Part shown: positions 8,100-16,749 of the stretch, piece after piece
Layout of the letters: the number at the start of each line of letters is the position of its first letter
Numbering within the stretch: the stretch's first letter is position 1
From: Lachnospiraceae bacterium JLR.KK008
GTDB taxonomy: Bacteria; Bacillota; Clostridia; Lachnospirales; Lachnospiraceae
DNA length: 64,000 bases
Direction of reading: 5' to 3'
NCBI GenBank assembly: GCA_037015955.1
Contig: CP143548.1
Span: forward strand, 613,501-677,500
Translations under genes and position numbers: made by a program
The notes under the pieces: generated by a model
Database searches by the model: none
The model's input: only the letters and a program-made list of their open reading frames with translations
Told to the model about the DNA's origin: nothing

Positions 8100-10009
8100 T
8101 GATACATGGTTTTGTGAAAGCAGCGGCAGTAACGCCGAAGATCAAAGTGGCAGACCCGGAATATAACAGGAAGGTGATCTGCGAAGGGATGGAAAAGGCG
8201 CGGAAAGAGGGAGCAAAGCTGATTGTATTTCCGGAGCTCTGTCTCACAGGATATACATGCGGCGACCTGTTTTTACAGGACCGGCTGTTACAGGAGGCGA
8301 GACGTCAGCTTCAGGCGGTCATCGAGAGCACACGCGGCTGTGACGCGCTTGTCTTTGTCGGCGTTCCTCTTGAGAAAGCGGGTAAGCTGTACAATGCGGC
8401 GGCAGTGATGACGGACGGAAGGCTGCTTGCCGTCATTCCCAAGCGCAATATCCCTGCGTACGGAGAGTTTTATGAGACGAGACATTTCACACCGGGGAAC
8501 AGACAGGCGGAGGACTATCTGTGGGAAGGGAGCCAGGTTCCTTTCGGGACGGATATTCTCTTTCGTGCGGATGGGATGCCGGAGCTTGTAGTCGGTTGTG
8601 AAATCTGTGAGGACTTGTGGGCGGTCGACACGCCGGGTACCTCACACGCGGTGGCAGGGGCAAAAGTGCTGGTCAATCTCTCTGCTTCCGACGAGACGAT
8701 CGGAAAAGACGCTTACAGGAAGATGCTTGTGAAATCGTGCAGCGCCAGACTGGTGGCGGGCTATGTCTATTGCAGCGCCGGAGAGGGAGAATCGACGCAG
8801 GATATTGTCTTTGGCGGTCACAATATGATTGTGGAAAATGGCACAATTCTCGCGGAGACGAAAAAGTTTTCCTGTGAGATCTTGTACAGTGAACTGGACA
8901 TCAGCCGTCTTTGTTTTGAACGCCGGCGGATGAACACGTTCCCGGCGGCAGAGACGGAAGGGTATCGCATTGTGCCGTTTCGTTTGCAACAAGAGCAGAC
9001 GCAGCTTTCACGAACCTTTTATCATAAGCCTTTTGTGCCTTCCGTGCAGGCGGAGAGAGAGAAGCGGTGTGAAGAGATTTTATCCATTCAGTCTTATGGA
9101 TTAAAGAAGCGGTATGAGCATACGGGCTGTAAGACGGCGGTAATCGGTGTCTCCGGAGGGCTGGATTCCACACTTGCCCTGCTTGTGACAGTGCGGACAT
9201 TTGATCTGCTCTCTCTTGACCGCAAGGGGATCGTCGCGGTCACGATGCCCTGTTTTGGCACGACCGGCAGGACATACGACAATGCCTGCAAGCTGGCGCG
9301 GACGCTCGGTCTGACGCTCGAGGAAGTGGACATCAAAGAGGCAGTCCGCACCCATTTCAGAGACATCGGCCAGGAGGAAGAGGAACATGATGTGACGTAT
9401 GAGAACAGCCAGGCAAGGGAGCGGACGCAGGTGTTGATGGACATTGCCAACAGACAGGGCGGTCTTGTGATCGGTACCGGCGATCTGTCGGAGCTTGCCC
9501 TTGGATGGGCGACTTACAATGGCGATCATATGTCGATGTACGGTGTCAATGCGGGCATCCCGAAGACACTTGTGCGTCACCTTGTACAATATTATGCGGA
9601 TACATGTGGAGAGCCTGAGCTGAGAGCGGTGCTCGGAGATGTGCTGGATACGCCGGTGAGCCCGGAACTCCTGCCTCCCGTGGAAGGAAAGATCTCACAG
9701 AAGACAGAAGATCTGGTGGGGCCTTATGAGCTGCATGATTTTTTCCTGTATTATATGCTGCGCTTTGGTTTTTCTCCCGGAAAGATATACCGGATTGCCT
9801 GTGAGGCGTTTGCCGATCTGTACGAACAGGCGGACATTCTCAAGTGGCTGCGTATTTTTTACCGCAGATTCTTTGCCCAGCAGTTCAAACGGTCCTGTCT
9901 TCCGGACGGCCCGAAGGTCGGCAGTGTGGCGGTGTCTCCCCGGGGAGATCTGCGGATGCCGTCCGATGCGTGTATGACGGCATGGAGCAGAGAGCTTGAC
10001 AGCCTGTGA
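8099..10009 (+). CDS. nadE: glutamine-dependent NAD+ synthetase
   Basis: 636 residues in the two-domain form. The N-terminal nitrilase-like glutaminase carries the Glu-Lys-Cys triad (PELCLTGYTCGDLF; PKRNIPAYGEFYE; GCEICEDLW). The C-terminal synthetase carries the P-loop SGGLDSTLALL and GTGDLSELALGWATYNGDH. It makes NAD+ from deamido-NAD+, ATP and glutamine. It is the last gene of the hisC operon. It ends 7 bp from the convergent gene at 10017. Confidence 0.95.
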   Translation: MIHGFVKAAAVTPKIKVADPEYNRKVICEGMEKARKEGAKLIVFPELCLTGYTCGDLFLQDRLLQEARRQLQAVIESTRGCDALVFVGVPLEKAGKLYNAAAVMTDGRLLAVIPKRNIPAYGEFYETRHFTPGNRQAEDYLWEGSQVPFGTDILFRADGMPELVVGCEICEDLWAVDTPGTSHAVAGAKVLVNLSASDETIGKDAYRKMLVKSCSARLVAGYVYCSAGEGESTQDIVFGGHNMIVENGTILAETKKFSCEILYSELDISRLCFERRRMNTFPAAETEGYRIVPFRLQQEQTQLSRTFYHKPFVPSVQAEREKRCEEILSIQSYGLKKRYEHTGCKTAVIGVSGGLDSTLALLVTVRTFDLLSLDRKGIVAVTMPCFGTTGRTYDNACKLARTLGLTLEEVDIKEAVRTHFRDIGQEEEEHDVTYENSQARERTQVLMDIANRQGGLVIGTGDLSELALGWATYNGDHMSMYGVNAGIPKTLVRHLVQYYADTCGEPELRAVLGDVLDTPVSPELLPPVEGKISQKTEDLVGPYELHDFFLYYMLRFGFSPGKIYRIACEAFADLYEQADILKWLRIFYRRFFAQQFKRSCLPDGPKVGSVAVSPRGDLRMPSDACMTAWSRELDSL

Positions 10010-10016
10010 GCTGTCG

Positions 10017-10487
10017 TTACTGCGGGTCTGTTTCCGGTACGGTATCTATGGCGGACGCCGCTTTTTCCAGCGACTTGGAGATGGCATCTAAAAGCAGCAT
10101 GGATGTGTATCGGTTGTCATCGGAATATGTAATGCCTTCCAGAGACTGATTGGCTTCGATCTGTTGTGCCAATTCATCAAAGGACGGCTCGATGAGCGGA
10201 TACATGGTAGCCACTGCTTCGTCCAGCGTATTCAGGCGCAGGGAGTTGATGTGATTTTCATCCACTACCACTTCGATATCCACAGTGCTTCCCCCAAGCT
10301 GTATGGACGTGGTATAGATACCCGGTACGTAGGCGTTTTCAGTCTGTGCGGTTTCCTTTGTCTGCTTTTTGTCGGGCAGGAACATGATGATAAGCAGGAC
10401 GATGAACAGAATGCCAAGCACAAGGAAAATGCCGGTATACAGCAATTCCTTCAGATGAAGGACAATGATTTTGGTTCTGGAACTCAT
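10017..10487 (-). CDS. membrane-anchored FMN-binding-domain-like protein
   Basis: 156 residues. One N-terminal membrane helix (about residues 13-35, rich in Leu, Ile and Phe) is followed by an exported domain. That domain opens with YVPGIYTTSIQLGGSTVDIEVVVDENHI and closes with ITYSDDNRYTSMLLLDAISKSLEKA, which follows the layout of FMN_bind domains (GxY, strand, then a TSxxxxxAI helix). The usual flavinylation sequence S(T)GAT is changed to YSDDNRYTS, so covalent flavin attachment is doubtful. Common as a hypothetical in Lachnospiraceae; function unknown. Confidence 0.55.
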   Translation of the reverse strand: MSSRTKIIVLHLKELLYTGIFLVLGILFIVLLIIMFLPDKKQTKETAQTENAYVPGIYTTSIQLGGSTVDIEVVVDENHINSLRLNTLDEAVATMYPLIEPSFDELAQQIEANQSLEGITYSDDNRYTSMLLLDAISKSLEKAASAIDTVPETDPQ

Positions 10488-10576
10488 AACGATATCCCCG
10501 TTTTCATTTATTTATACAGTGTATTAACTGTCAGTTGTGAATATGCCTGAATGCGGGAGACATTATGACGTCACGA

Positions 10577-10605
10577 TAGACTTTACATTTTGGTTGTGGT
10601 ATAAT
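10577..10605 (+). promoter_or_regulatory. promoter of the glnA leader
   Basis: TAGACT (10577-10582), a 17-base spacer and a perfect TATAAT (10600-10605) with an upstream TGG. Transcription would begin just before the attenuator hairpins at 10610. Confidence 0.65.
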
Positions 10606-10609
10606 CGCA

Positions 10610-10627
10610 GAGGACAAAGGCGTTCTT
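10610..10627 (+). promoter_or_regulatory. ANTAR-type antiterminator hairpin in the glnA leader
   Basis: GAGGAC (10610-10615) pairs with GTTCTT (10622-10627) around the hexaloop AAAGGC. A at loop position 1 and G at position 4 are the two bases ANTAR proteins recognise. Its 3' arm is also the 5' arm of the terminator at 10619-10653, so the two folds exclude each other. The canonical ANTAR target has two such hairpins; a clear second one was not found. Confidence 0.5.
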
Positions 10628-10653
10628 ACGGAAGGGTAAGTGCGTCTTTTTTT
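10619..10653 (+). terminator. glnA: intrinsic attenuator terminator upstream of glnA
   Basis: An 11-base arm (10619-10629) pairs with 10636-10646 around loop GGAAGG, followed by seven T residues (10647-10653). It sits only about 15-40 bases after the promoter and 120 bases before glnA, so it is an attenuator and not the end of a gene. Confidence 0.75.
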
Positions 10654-10654
10654 C

Positions 10655-10734
10655 ATCGTATCGGAAATTCCCATACGATAAAATTATAACCGCGCAGCTC
10701 GCGGAGTGGGAACTACTGCGGAGGCAGTTCACTC
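10655..10734 (+). repeat. structured leader between attenuator and glnA, with post-terminator repeat copy 1
   Basis: ATCGTAT (10655-10661) pairs with ATACGAT (10673-10679). A closely related sequence recurs at 37932 directly after the T-box terminator. It is followed by CCGCG-CAGCT-CGCGG (10691-10705) and an imperfect hairpin of arms AGTG/AACT/CTGC (10706-10734). Function unknown. Confidence 0.5.
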
Positions 10735-10776
10735 GCGCTGCCTGCAAAGGTTCTGTGATCAGAAAGGAAGAGTGGT

Positions 10777-12060
10777 ATGAAAAAATATACGAGAGAAGAT
10801 ATTGTAAGGCTTGTACAGGATGAGGATGTGGAGTTTATCCGTCTGCAGTTTACGGATATTCCGGGCATGTTCAAGAATGTGGCGGTTACTGCCAGCCAGC
10901 TTAAGAAAGCGCTTGACAACAGGTGTGCGTTTGACAGCGCGTCGATTACCGGTTTTCACAATGAGGGAGAGGCGCAGCTCTTTCTGCATCCTGATTGTGA
11001 TACGTTCGAGATTTTTCCATGGAGACCGCAGCAGGGCAAAGTGGCAAGGCTGATCTGTGACGTCTGTCATGAGGATGGGGCTCCGTTTGCGGCCGATCCC
11101 CGCCATATTTTAAAGAAAGCGGCGTCGGAAGCCCGCGGGCTGGGATACACGATGGAGGTGAGCCCGGAGTGCGAGTTCTTTTTGTTTCATTCGGATGAGA
11201 AGGGGCTTCCGACGACATTGACGCATGAACAGGCCGGGTATTTTGATATGAGTCCGCTTGATCTGGGAGAAAATGCAAGAAGAGATATTGTCATGATGCT
11301 GGAAGACATGGGGTTTGAAATCGAATCGTCTCATCATGAGTCTGCGCCTGCCCAGCATGAAGTGGATTTCCGGCGCGATGAGGCGCTGAAGACGGCAGAT
11401 AATATTATGACGTTTAAACTGGCTGTGAAGACGATCGCCAAAAGACATGGTCTCCATGCGACTTTTATGCCAAAGCCCAAAAATGGGGTGGAAGGATCCG
11501 GGATGCATCTGCGGATGGCACTGTTAAAGGACGGAAAAAATATTTTCACAGACGAGAACAAAGCAAATGGTCTGAGCAGAGAAGGGCTTTTCTTTGTCGG
11601 TGGACTGATGAAACATATCAAGGGTATGACCGCTGTCACCAATCCGATTGTAAACTCGTATAAGCGTCTCGTATCAGGCTATGAGGCGCCGGTCTGTCTG
11701 TCCTGGGATACGGCGGCCGCGAGTCCGCTTGTGCGGGTTATTCGTGATCGGGAAGAGGGGACAAGAATTGAGCTGCGTTCTCCCGACTCTGCGGCAAATC
11801 CTTATCTGGCGCTGGCGCTCTGCCTGCGTGCGGGACTGGACGGTATCAGAGAGCAGATCATGCCGTCCCAGGAGCCGGAAAGCAGACTTCCATCGACGCT
11901 GCGGGAAGCACTGCATGAGATGGAGCGGGATTCGCTGATCGGAGAGACGCTTGGCAGGACCGCATATGAAAATTACCTTATGATAAAAGGGAGTGAGTGG
12001 GAGACATATCAGGCGCAGGTCAGTGAGTGGGAAATCCGACAATATTTGAACCGATATTAG
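10777..12060 (+). CDS. glnA: glutamine synthetase, type I
   Basis: 427 residues, the short clostridial and Bacillus GSI-alpha form. Visible family motifs are FTDIPGMFKNV near the N-terminus, EVSPECEFFLF (metal-binding glutamates), HHESAPAQHEVDFR, GSGMHLRMAL and RIELRSPDSAANPYLALA. It condenses glutamate, ammonia and ATP to glutamine. The adenylylation loop Tyr of enterobacterial enzymes is not expected in this type. Control is probably by the attenuator at 10610-10653 and the ANTAR protein encoded just downstream. GAAAGGAAG precedes the ATG. Confidence 0.95.
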   Translation: MKKYTREDIVRLVQDEDVEFIRLQFTDIPGMFKNVAVTASQLKKALDNRCAFDSASITGFHNEGEAQLFLHPDCDTFEIFPWRPQQGKVARLICDVCHEDGAPFAADPRHILKKAASEARGLGYTMEVSPECEFFLFHSDEKGLPTTLTHEQAGYFDMSPLDLGENARRDIVMMLEDMGFEIESSHHESAPAQHEVDFRRDEALKTADNIMTFKLAVKTIAKRHGLHATFMPKPKNGVEGSGMHLRMALLKDGKNIFTDENKANGLSREGLFFVGGLMKHIKGMTAVTNPIVNSYKRLVSGYEAPVCLSWDTAAASPLVRVIRDREEGTRIELRSPDSAANPYLALALCLRAGLDGIREQIMPSQEPESRLPSTLREALHEMERDSLIGETLGRTAYENYLMIKGSEWETYQAQVSEWEIRQYLNRY

Positions 12061-12142
12061 ATTGCGGCGGACCAACGCGTGGTGAGACACTTCATACTTT
12101 GCATCACTGTACTGTAAAACAACGGGAGAGGAGGTGTATCTG

Positions 12143-12688
12143 ATGACAGGGATTATAGTCGCATTTTCTAAGACAGAGGGTGCCAGAAGCATTAAAAATA
12201 TATTGGTGCGCAGCGGGTATCCGGTGGCGGCAGTCTGTTCCACAGGAGCGCAGGCGCTCAGTCAGGCGGACTGTCTGGATGGCGGCATTGTTATCTGTGG
12301 CCATCGGATGCCGGATATGATCTTTTCCCGGCTGCGGGACGACCTTCCGGAAGGATTTGAGATGCTCCTGATCGCTTCCGGGAGTGTATTGGAGGAATGT
12401 GATGGCAGCGTGATGTCACTGGCGATGCCTCTGAAAGTTCACGAGCTCATTGACACCGTGGGCATGATGGTTCATAATATTGAGAGTCGGCGCAGGAGAT
12501 ACAGAGAAGCCCCGAAAAAGCGCAGCCAGCAGGAAGCGGCATGGATCAGGGAAGCCAAGGAGCTTCTGATGGTGCGCAATCGTATGACGGAGCAGGAGGC
12601 CCACCGCTATATCCAGAAGTGCAGTATGGACAGCGGTACGAATCTGGCGGAGACAGCGCAGATGATACTTGCAATGATGAGGACATGA
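12143..12688 (+). CDS. ANTAR-domain response regulator, probable glnA antiterminator
   Basis: About 181 residues from the ATG at 12143, chosen because AGGAGG (12129-12134) is 8 bases upstream; an in-frame GTG nine bases earlier fits worse. The N-terminal 120 residues form a degenerate receiver-like domain without an obvious phosphorylatable Asp cluster. The C-terminal 55 residues (AKELLMVRNRMTEQEAHRYI...NLAETAQMIL) match the three-helix ANTAR RNA-binding domain. ANTAR proteins bind paired hexaloop hairpins in nascent RNA and block terminators. An ANTAR gene directly downstream of glnA is described in solventogenic clostridia, and the glnA leader here has a matching hairpin. Confidence 0.85.
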   Translation: MTGIIVAFSKTEGARSIKNILVRSGYPVAAVCSTGAQALSQADCLDGGIVICGHRMPDMIFSRLRDDLPEGFEMLLIASGSVLEECDGSVMSLAMPLKVHELIDTVGMMVHNIESRRRRYREAPKKRSQQEAAWIREAKELLMVRNRMTEQEAHRYIQKCSMDSGTNLAETAQMILAMMRT

Positions 12689-12708
12689 AAGAGAAAGGGG
12701 AAAGCCGG

Positions 12709-13563
12709 ATGAAATTTACAAAAATGCACGGCTGTGGGAATGATTATATTTATATTGATGGAAACAGGGAGCGGATACCCGAGGATAAAAGGCCGGCAGC
12801 CGTCCGCTTTCTGAGTGACCGGCATTTTGGCGCTGGCGGGGACGGCGTGATCTTTATCAATCCGTCTTCCGAAGCAGATTTTGAGATGGAGATGTACAAT
12901 GCGGATGGCAGCAGGGCAGAGATGTGCGGCAACGGCATTCGCTGTGTGGCCAAGTATGTATATGATAAAGGACTGACAGACAACAAAGAATTTACTATCG
13001 TCAGCGCCGGCATGTGCAAGAAGATCAGCCTGACGACAAGAGAGGGAAAGGCTGTGACAGCCAGAGTTGATATGGGACGGCCGGAGCTGAAAGCGGAGAA
13101 GATTCCTGTCATTGCTTCCGGCGGGCAGGTGATCGATGAGGAGATCACCGTACAGGGGGAGACATACCGGATGACCTGCGTATCTATGGGGAATCCCCAT
13201 GCAGTCGTGTTTATGGAAGACATCAAACAGATGCAGATCGAAACGATTGGGCCGCAATTTGAAAATCATCCACGCTTTCCGAAGCGGATCAATACGGAAT
13301 TTGTGCATGTTATCGACAGGCAAAATGTGGAGATGCGTGTGTGGGAGAGAGGCACGGGGGAAACGCTGGCCTGTGGGACGGGCTGCTGTGCCGTGGCGGC
13401 TGCCTGTGTGTTGAATGGTTTTACGGACCGGAATGTGACCGTACATGTACTCGGCGGCAGCCTGTCGATCGAATGGGACGAGAGAGAGGACACGATCTAT
13501 ATGACAGGGCCGGCGGAGACGGTATATGAAGGCGAGATTGACATGGCTCTGCTGACCGATTGA
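12709..13563 (+). CDS. dapF: diaminopimelate epimerase
   Basis: 284 residues from the ATG at 12709 (GAAAGGGGAAAG precedes it); an upstream in-frame extension lacks homology and overlaps the ANTAR gene. [13 protein letters not shown] is the usual start. The two catalytic cysteines lie in [10 protein letters not shown] and [15 protein letters not shown]. The enzyme interconverts LL- and meso-diaminopimelate for lysine and peptidoglycan. It is followed 43 bp later by dapL, whose product is its substrate, so the two form a pathway pair. Confidence 0.95.
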   Translation: MKFTKMHGCGNDYIYIDGNRERIPEDKRPAAVRFLSDRHFGAGGDGVIFINPSSEADFEMEMYNADGSRAEMCGNGIRCVAKYVYDKGLTDNKEFTIVSAGMCKKISLTTREGKAVTARVDMGRPELKAEKIPVIASGGQVIDEEITVQGETYRMTCVSMGNPHAVVFMEDIKQMQIETIGPQFENHPRFPKRINTEFVHVIDRQNVEMRVWERGTGETLACGTGCCAVAAACVLNGFTDRNVTVHVLGGSLSIEWDEREDTIYMTGPAETVYEGEIDMALLTD

Positions 13564-13606
13564 AATTCTGCGAATAACAATAATCAACATAAGGAGAGAT
13601 ACGAGT

Positions 13607-14821
13607 ATGGTGAAAGTAAATGACAACTATTTGAAGCTGCCGGGAAGCTATCTGTTCTCGACGATTGGCAAAAAGGTCAATGCCTTTGCGGCCGCCAATC
13701 CGGAGACAAAGATCATCCGCCTTGGCATCGGCGATGTGACGCAGCCGCTGGCGCCGGCAATCATTTCCGCCCTTCACAGCGCGGTGGATGAGATGGCGGA
13801 TGCCGCTACGTTTAAAGGCTATGCACCGGATCTGGGTTATGAGTTCCTGCGCAGTGCGATCGCCGGGAATGATTACAGGGCACGGGGCTGCGACATCGCC
13901 GAGGATGAGATCTTTGTATCGGACGGGGCGAAATGTGATTCCGGCAATATCCAGGAAATCTTCAGTGTGGACAACAAGATCGCAGTCTGTGATCCGGTCT
14001 ATCCGGTCTACGTTGATACGAATGTGATGGCAGGCAGGACAGGCAGTTATGATGCGGCGACGGAGACATGGAGCGATGTGATCTATATGCCATGTGTTGC
14101 CGGAAACGGATTCGTGCCGGAGATTCCCAGCGAGAAACCGGATCTCATCTATCTGTGCTTCCCGAACAATCCTACTGGCTGTACGGTCACGAAAGACCAG
14201 CTTCAGGACTGGGTCGATTATGCCAATCAGGTGGGGGCAGTCATCATTTATGATGCTGCTTATGAAGCATATATTTCCGAGGAAAATGTTCCCCACAGCA
14301 TTTATGAGTGCGAGGGAGCGAGGACTTGTGCGATCGAACTGCATTCCTTCTCTAAAAATGCGGGCTTTACCGGGGTGCGGCTTGGCTATACGGTAGTGCC
14401 GAAAGATCTGAAAATCGGAGATGTGGCGCTGCACGGACTCTGGGCGAGACGGCATGGGACCAAATACAACGGTGCGCCTTATATTGTGCAGCGCGCAGGG
14501 GAAGCAGTCTATTCTCCCGAGGGAAAAGCGCAGTTGAAGAAACAGGTCGCTTATTATATGAACAATGCCAGATACATTCTGGAAGGACTGAAAGATGCCG
14601 GCTACACAGTATATGGCGGCGTCAATGCGCCTTATATCTGGCTGAAAGCCCCGAATGGCATGACAAGCTGGGAATTTTTTGACCATCTGCTGGAAAAAGC
14701 GAATGTGGTGGGAACGCCGGGCAGTGGTTTCGGACCGAGCGGGGAGACGTATTTCCGCCTCACGGCATTTGGAAGCTATGAGAATACGGTGGAAGCAATC
14801 GACAGAATAAAAAAGCTGTAA
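13607..14821 (+). CDS. dapL: LL-diaminopimelate aminotransferase
   Basis: 404 residues, typical of Dap[15 protein letters not shown], the [11 protein letters not shown] loop, YDAAYEAYI and [16 protein letters not shown] (PLP lysine) are all present. The enzyme turns tetrahydrodipicolinate directly into LL-DAP using glutamate, bypassing the succinyl or acetyl branches. Its pairing with dapF gives the last two steps to meso-DAP. AAGGAGAG lies ahead of the ATG. Confidence 0.95.
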   Translation: MVKVNDNYLKLPGSYLFSTIGKKVNAFAAANPETKIIRLGIGDVTQPLAPAIISALHSAVDEMADAATFKGYAPDLGYEFLRSAIAGNDYRARGCDIAEDEIFVSDGAKCDSGNIQEIFSVDNKIAVCDPVYPVYVDTNVMAGRTGSYDAATETWSDVIYMPCVAGNGFVPEIPSEKPDLIYLCFPNNPTGCTVTKDQLQDWVDYANQVGAVIIYDAAYEAYISEENVPHSIYECEGARTCAIELHSFSKNAGFTGVRLGYTVVPKDLKIGDVALHGLWARRHGTKYNGAPYIVQRAGEAVYSPEGKAQLKKQVAYYMNNARYILEGLKDAGYTVYGGVNAPYIWLKAPNGMTSWEFFDHLLEKANVVGTPGSGFGPSGETYFRLTAFGSYENTVEAIDRIKKL

Positions 14822-14826
14822 TGAAA

Positions 14827-14862
14827 ACAGAGAGTACCCGTCTTACACGGTGTACTCTCTGT
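14827..14862 (-). terminator. terminator between convergent dapL and the DUF975 gene
   Basis: ACAGAGAGTAC (14827-14837) pairs with GTACTCTCTGT (14852-14862). A T-run (TTTTC) follows only when read on the minus strand. The last codons of the DUF975 gene lie inside the hairpin. Confidence 0.6.
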
Positions 14863-15568
14863 GCATAATGTCGAGATAGAAATTTGTGAGCAATGTCCGC
14901 ATGAAAGGAATGACCCAGAGAAAGGCAATTCCGCAGGAAAGAAAGCTCGAGAGATAATAGGGGATGAGGGTGACGCAAATATAAAAGAGACGGCCCTTAT
15001 GCCCTTTCATAATCTTGCAGCTTGTAGAGAAAATCTGCCGTACCGTATAGTTTGGGAAGTCCAGCATCACGTAATATACCTGTGCAAAGCGCAGGGAAAA
15101 GAAAATCCGCACAGCCATACCGGCCACTGCCGTGAGGCAACAGACGAGAAACATGACGGCAGTCTTGCTTTGGTTCAGATAGAAATACCTGCATATATAA
15201 AACGGGGTCATGCACAAAAGCTGCATGAGCAGCAACAGAAACCTCACGGCGATGGCTCTGTCGGCATGGGAAGAAAAACCACAGAAAATATCGTTCGTCC
15301 GGTAAGGACGACTACAAACCAGGTTTAAATAAAAACGGGTCAGACCAACCTGGAAGATTCCGGCCAGAATGCTGATCAGCAGGGCAATCAGCCAGGTAAT
15401 GACAAGTCCTGCCAATGTGGAAGGGTCCGAGATCCACAGGCAAAGCACAAGGGCCACTCCCGTGATTGAGGCAGCCAGCACTTCCACTGAGATCGCATTT
15501 CCATATTTCCCAAGAAGCTGTCCTCTGGAAATGGATTTCAACTGAGCAGATGTTAAACTGGTATTCAT
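14843..15568 (-). CDS. DUF975 family membrane protein
   Basis: 241 residues with about six hydrophobic segments. The N-terminus (SAQLKSISRGQLLGKYG) followed by a helix-rich membrane body, the middle SLRFAQVYYVMLDFPN and the MKGHKGRLF...LIPYYLLS-type segment are characteristic of DUF975, an uncharacterised Firmicutes family. The usual 'small integral membrane' role is unknown. The gene ends inside its own terminator. Confidence 0.75.
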   Translation of the reverse strand: MNTSLTSAQLKSISRGQLLGKYGNAISVEVLAASITGVALVLCLWISDPSTLAGLVITWLIALLISILAGIFQVGLTRFYLNLVCSRPYRTNDIFCGFSSHADRAIAVRFLLLLMQLLCMTPFYICRYFYLNQSKTAVMFLVCCLTAVAGMAVRIFFSLRFAQVYYVMLDFPNYTVRQIFSTSCKIMKGHKGRLFYICVTLIPYYLSSFLSCGIAFLWVIPFMRTLLTNFYLDIMHREYTV

Positions 15569-15613
15569 AAAAAAATAGTCTCCATTCTATAATGCGGTTC
15601 TTCTCTCGATATG

Positions 15614-16060
15614 TTATACGGCTTTATCAAAGTTCATACCCGCATAGATAGAAGAATCTGCTGATTTTTTGCTTTTTTGGTAAGGATTTGATTCGTTAAC
15701 ATATTTGATCTGCGTTCTTGTCTCACCGCCTGCAACATAAGTGCGTCCACACTCCGGACAGACAGCAGTCTGAATCGATACATTGGCTGCCACGACTTTT
15801 CCGCCGCTCTTTGCCGCCTTTTTGTATGCGTTGCTGACATGTTCCTGCTCATGCGCTCTCACCCGTGAAGCGGAAGCCTGCGGCGAAACATGGGCCGCCG
15901 ACTTGAAAGAGACCATCTCGTCGGAACCGTCCTGATATTTGCGGTTTTTACATGTCTGACAGTCCTCAGGAGAGGATTTGCGTCCGGGCGATTTGACACT
16001 GTCGCCTGCCGCTCCTGAAAGATCATAACTGTTTCTGCTGTATCCCGTATTGATCATCAT
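15614..16060 (-). CDS. SprA/CJM1_0395-like putative metalloprotease
   Basis: 148 residues. RVRAHEQEHVSNA contains an HExxH zincin motif at about residue 69, followed some 40 residues later by GGETRTQIKY, the pattern of the SprA-related putative metalloprotease family. Two cysteine pairs (CQTCKNR; CPECGRTY) could form an extra metal site. No signal peptide or membrane helix is seen, so it would be cytoplasmic. GGGAGG precedes the ATG by 8 bases. Activity is untested for this family as far as I know. Confidence 0.6.
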   Translation of the reverse strand: MMINTGYSRNSYDLSGAAGDSVKSPGRKSSPEDCQTCKNRKYQDGSDEMVSFKSAAHVSPQASASRVRAHEQEHVSNAYKKAAKSGGKVVAANVSIQTAVCPECGRTYVAGGETRTQIKYVNESNPYQKSKKSADSSIYAGMNFDKAV

Positions 16061-16109
16061 ATCGATTTCCTCCCTTATATAATAATGATATGATATAAAA
16101 TAAAATCTT

Positions 16110-16544
16110 CTAATCCCAGAATGTGTCTTCCATCATGTCATCGAAAGATTCCCCATACATCTGTTCATAGAGCTGATTGAACTGCTGCTGATATTCCGGC
16201 ACCGCCATCAGAAGGTACATGGCGAATACAAAAAGAATGGCATTGAGGGTAAAGCTGCACAGAGTGACGATAAAGCCGATCTTCGCGTGCGGCGAGAGTC
16301 TGCTCTGACTGCCCTTGGAGAGAAGAGCCAGCACAATGCTGATACCTCCAAAAATGCAGGGCAGATAAAAAGGCAGAAAGATAATGGAGGCGGCACCGAC
16401 AAGACCGGTGATCATCGCCGCATTTGCCATGATGTTTTCCTGCTGCCTGACGGGAGGCATCGGATATGGCATCTGATTCTGCATACCAGGTCCGCCCGGC
16501 ATATTGTATGGCATCTGGTTTGGTGAGTTGTTTTGAAAGTCCAT
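16110..16544 (-). CDS. DUF4190-like membrane protein with Pro/Met/Gln-rich N-terminus
   Basis: 144 residues from the ATG whose upstream AGGAGT is 5 bases away; an in-frame start 24 bases earlier lacks a Shine-Dalgarno. Residues 1-40 are low-complexity (MPYNMPGGPGMQNQMPYPM). Two to three membrane helices follow with a KGSQSRLSPHAKIG linker between them, the pattern of DUF4190-type proteins. The C-terminus is acidic. Function unknown. Confidence 0.6.
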   Translation of the reverse strand: MDFQNNSPNQMPYNMPGGPGMQNQMPYPMPPVRQQENIMANAAMITGLVGAASIIFLPFYLPCIFGGISIVLALLSKGSQSRLSPHAKIGFIVTLCSFTLNAILFVFAMYLLMAVPEYQQQFNQLYEQMYGESFDDMMEDTFWD

Positions 16545-16670
16545 GGAATACTCCTTCATTGTCTGCAAGGCCCTGAAAATACAGGTTTATATATATAATG
16601 TAATAGTAACACTTTTTTTGCCAGATTACAAACCCATTCCTCAGCAAAATCTTTCCCAGGTTCTGCCTTG

Positions 16671-16699
16671 TTGTGAAATCGCGCCGATTATGCTACAAT
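16671..16699 (+). promoter_or_regulatory. promoter of tex
   Basis: TTGTGA (16671-16676), 17-base spacer, TACAAT (16694-16699), about 50 bases ahead of the tex ATG. Confidence 0.6.
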
Positions 16700-16749
16700 A
16701 GATAGCGCCCGGAGGGCGAATGAAAGAAAAGGACATAGGATAGTTTGGG

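Noticed and set aside
10628-10653. Second ANTAR hexaloop hairpin (P2) in the glnA leader
   Set aside because: Candidate loops with A1 and G4 in this stretch have fewer than four sound pairs; the only stable fold is the terminator with loop GGAAGG.
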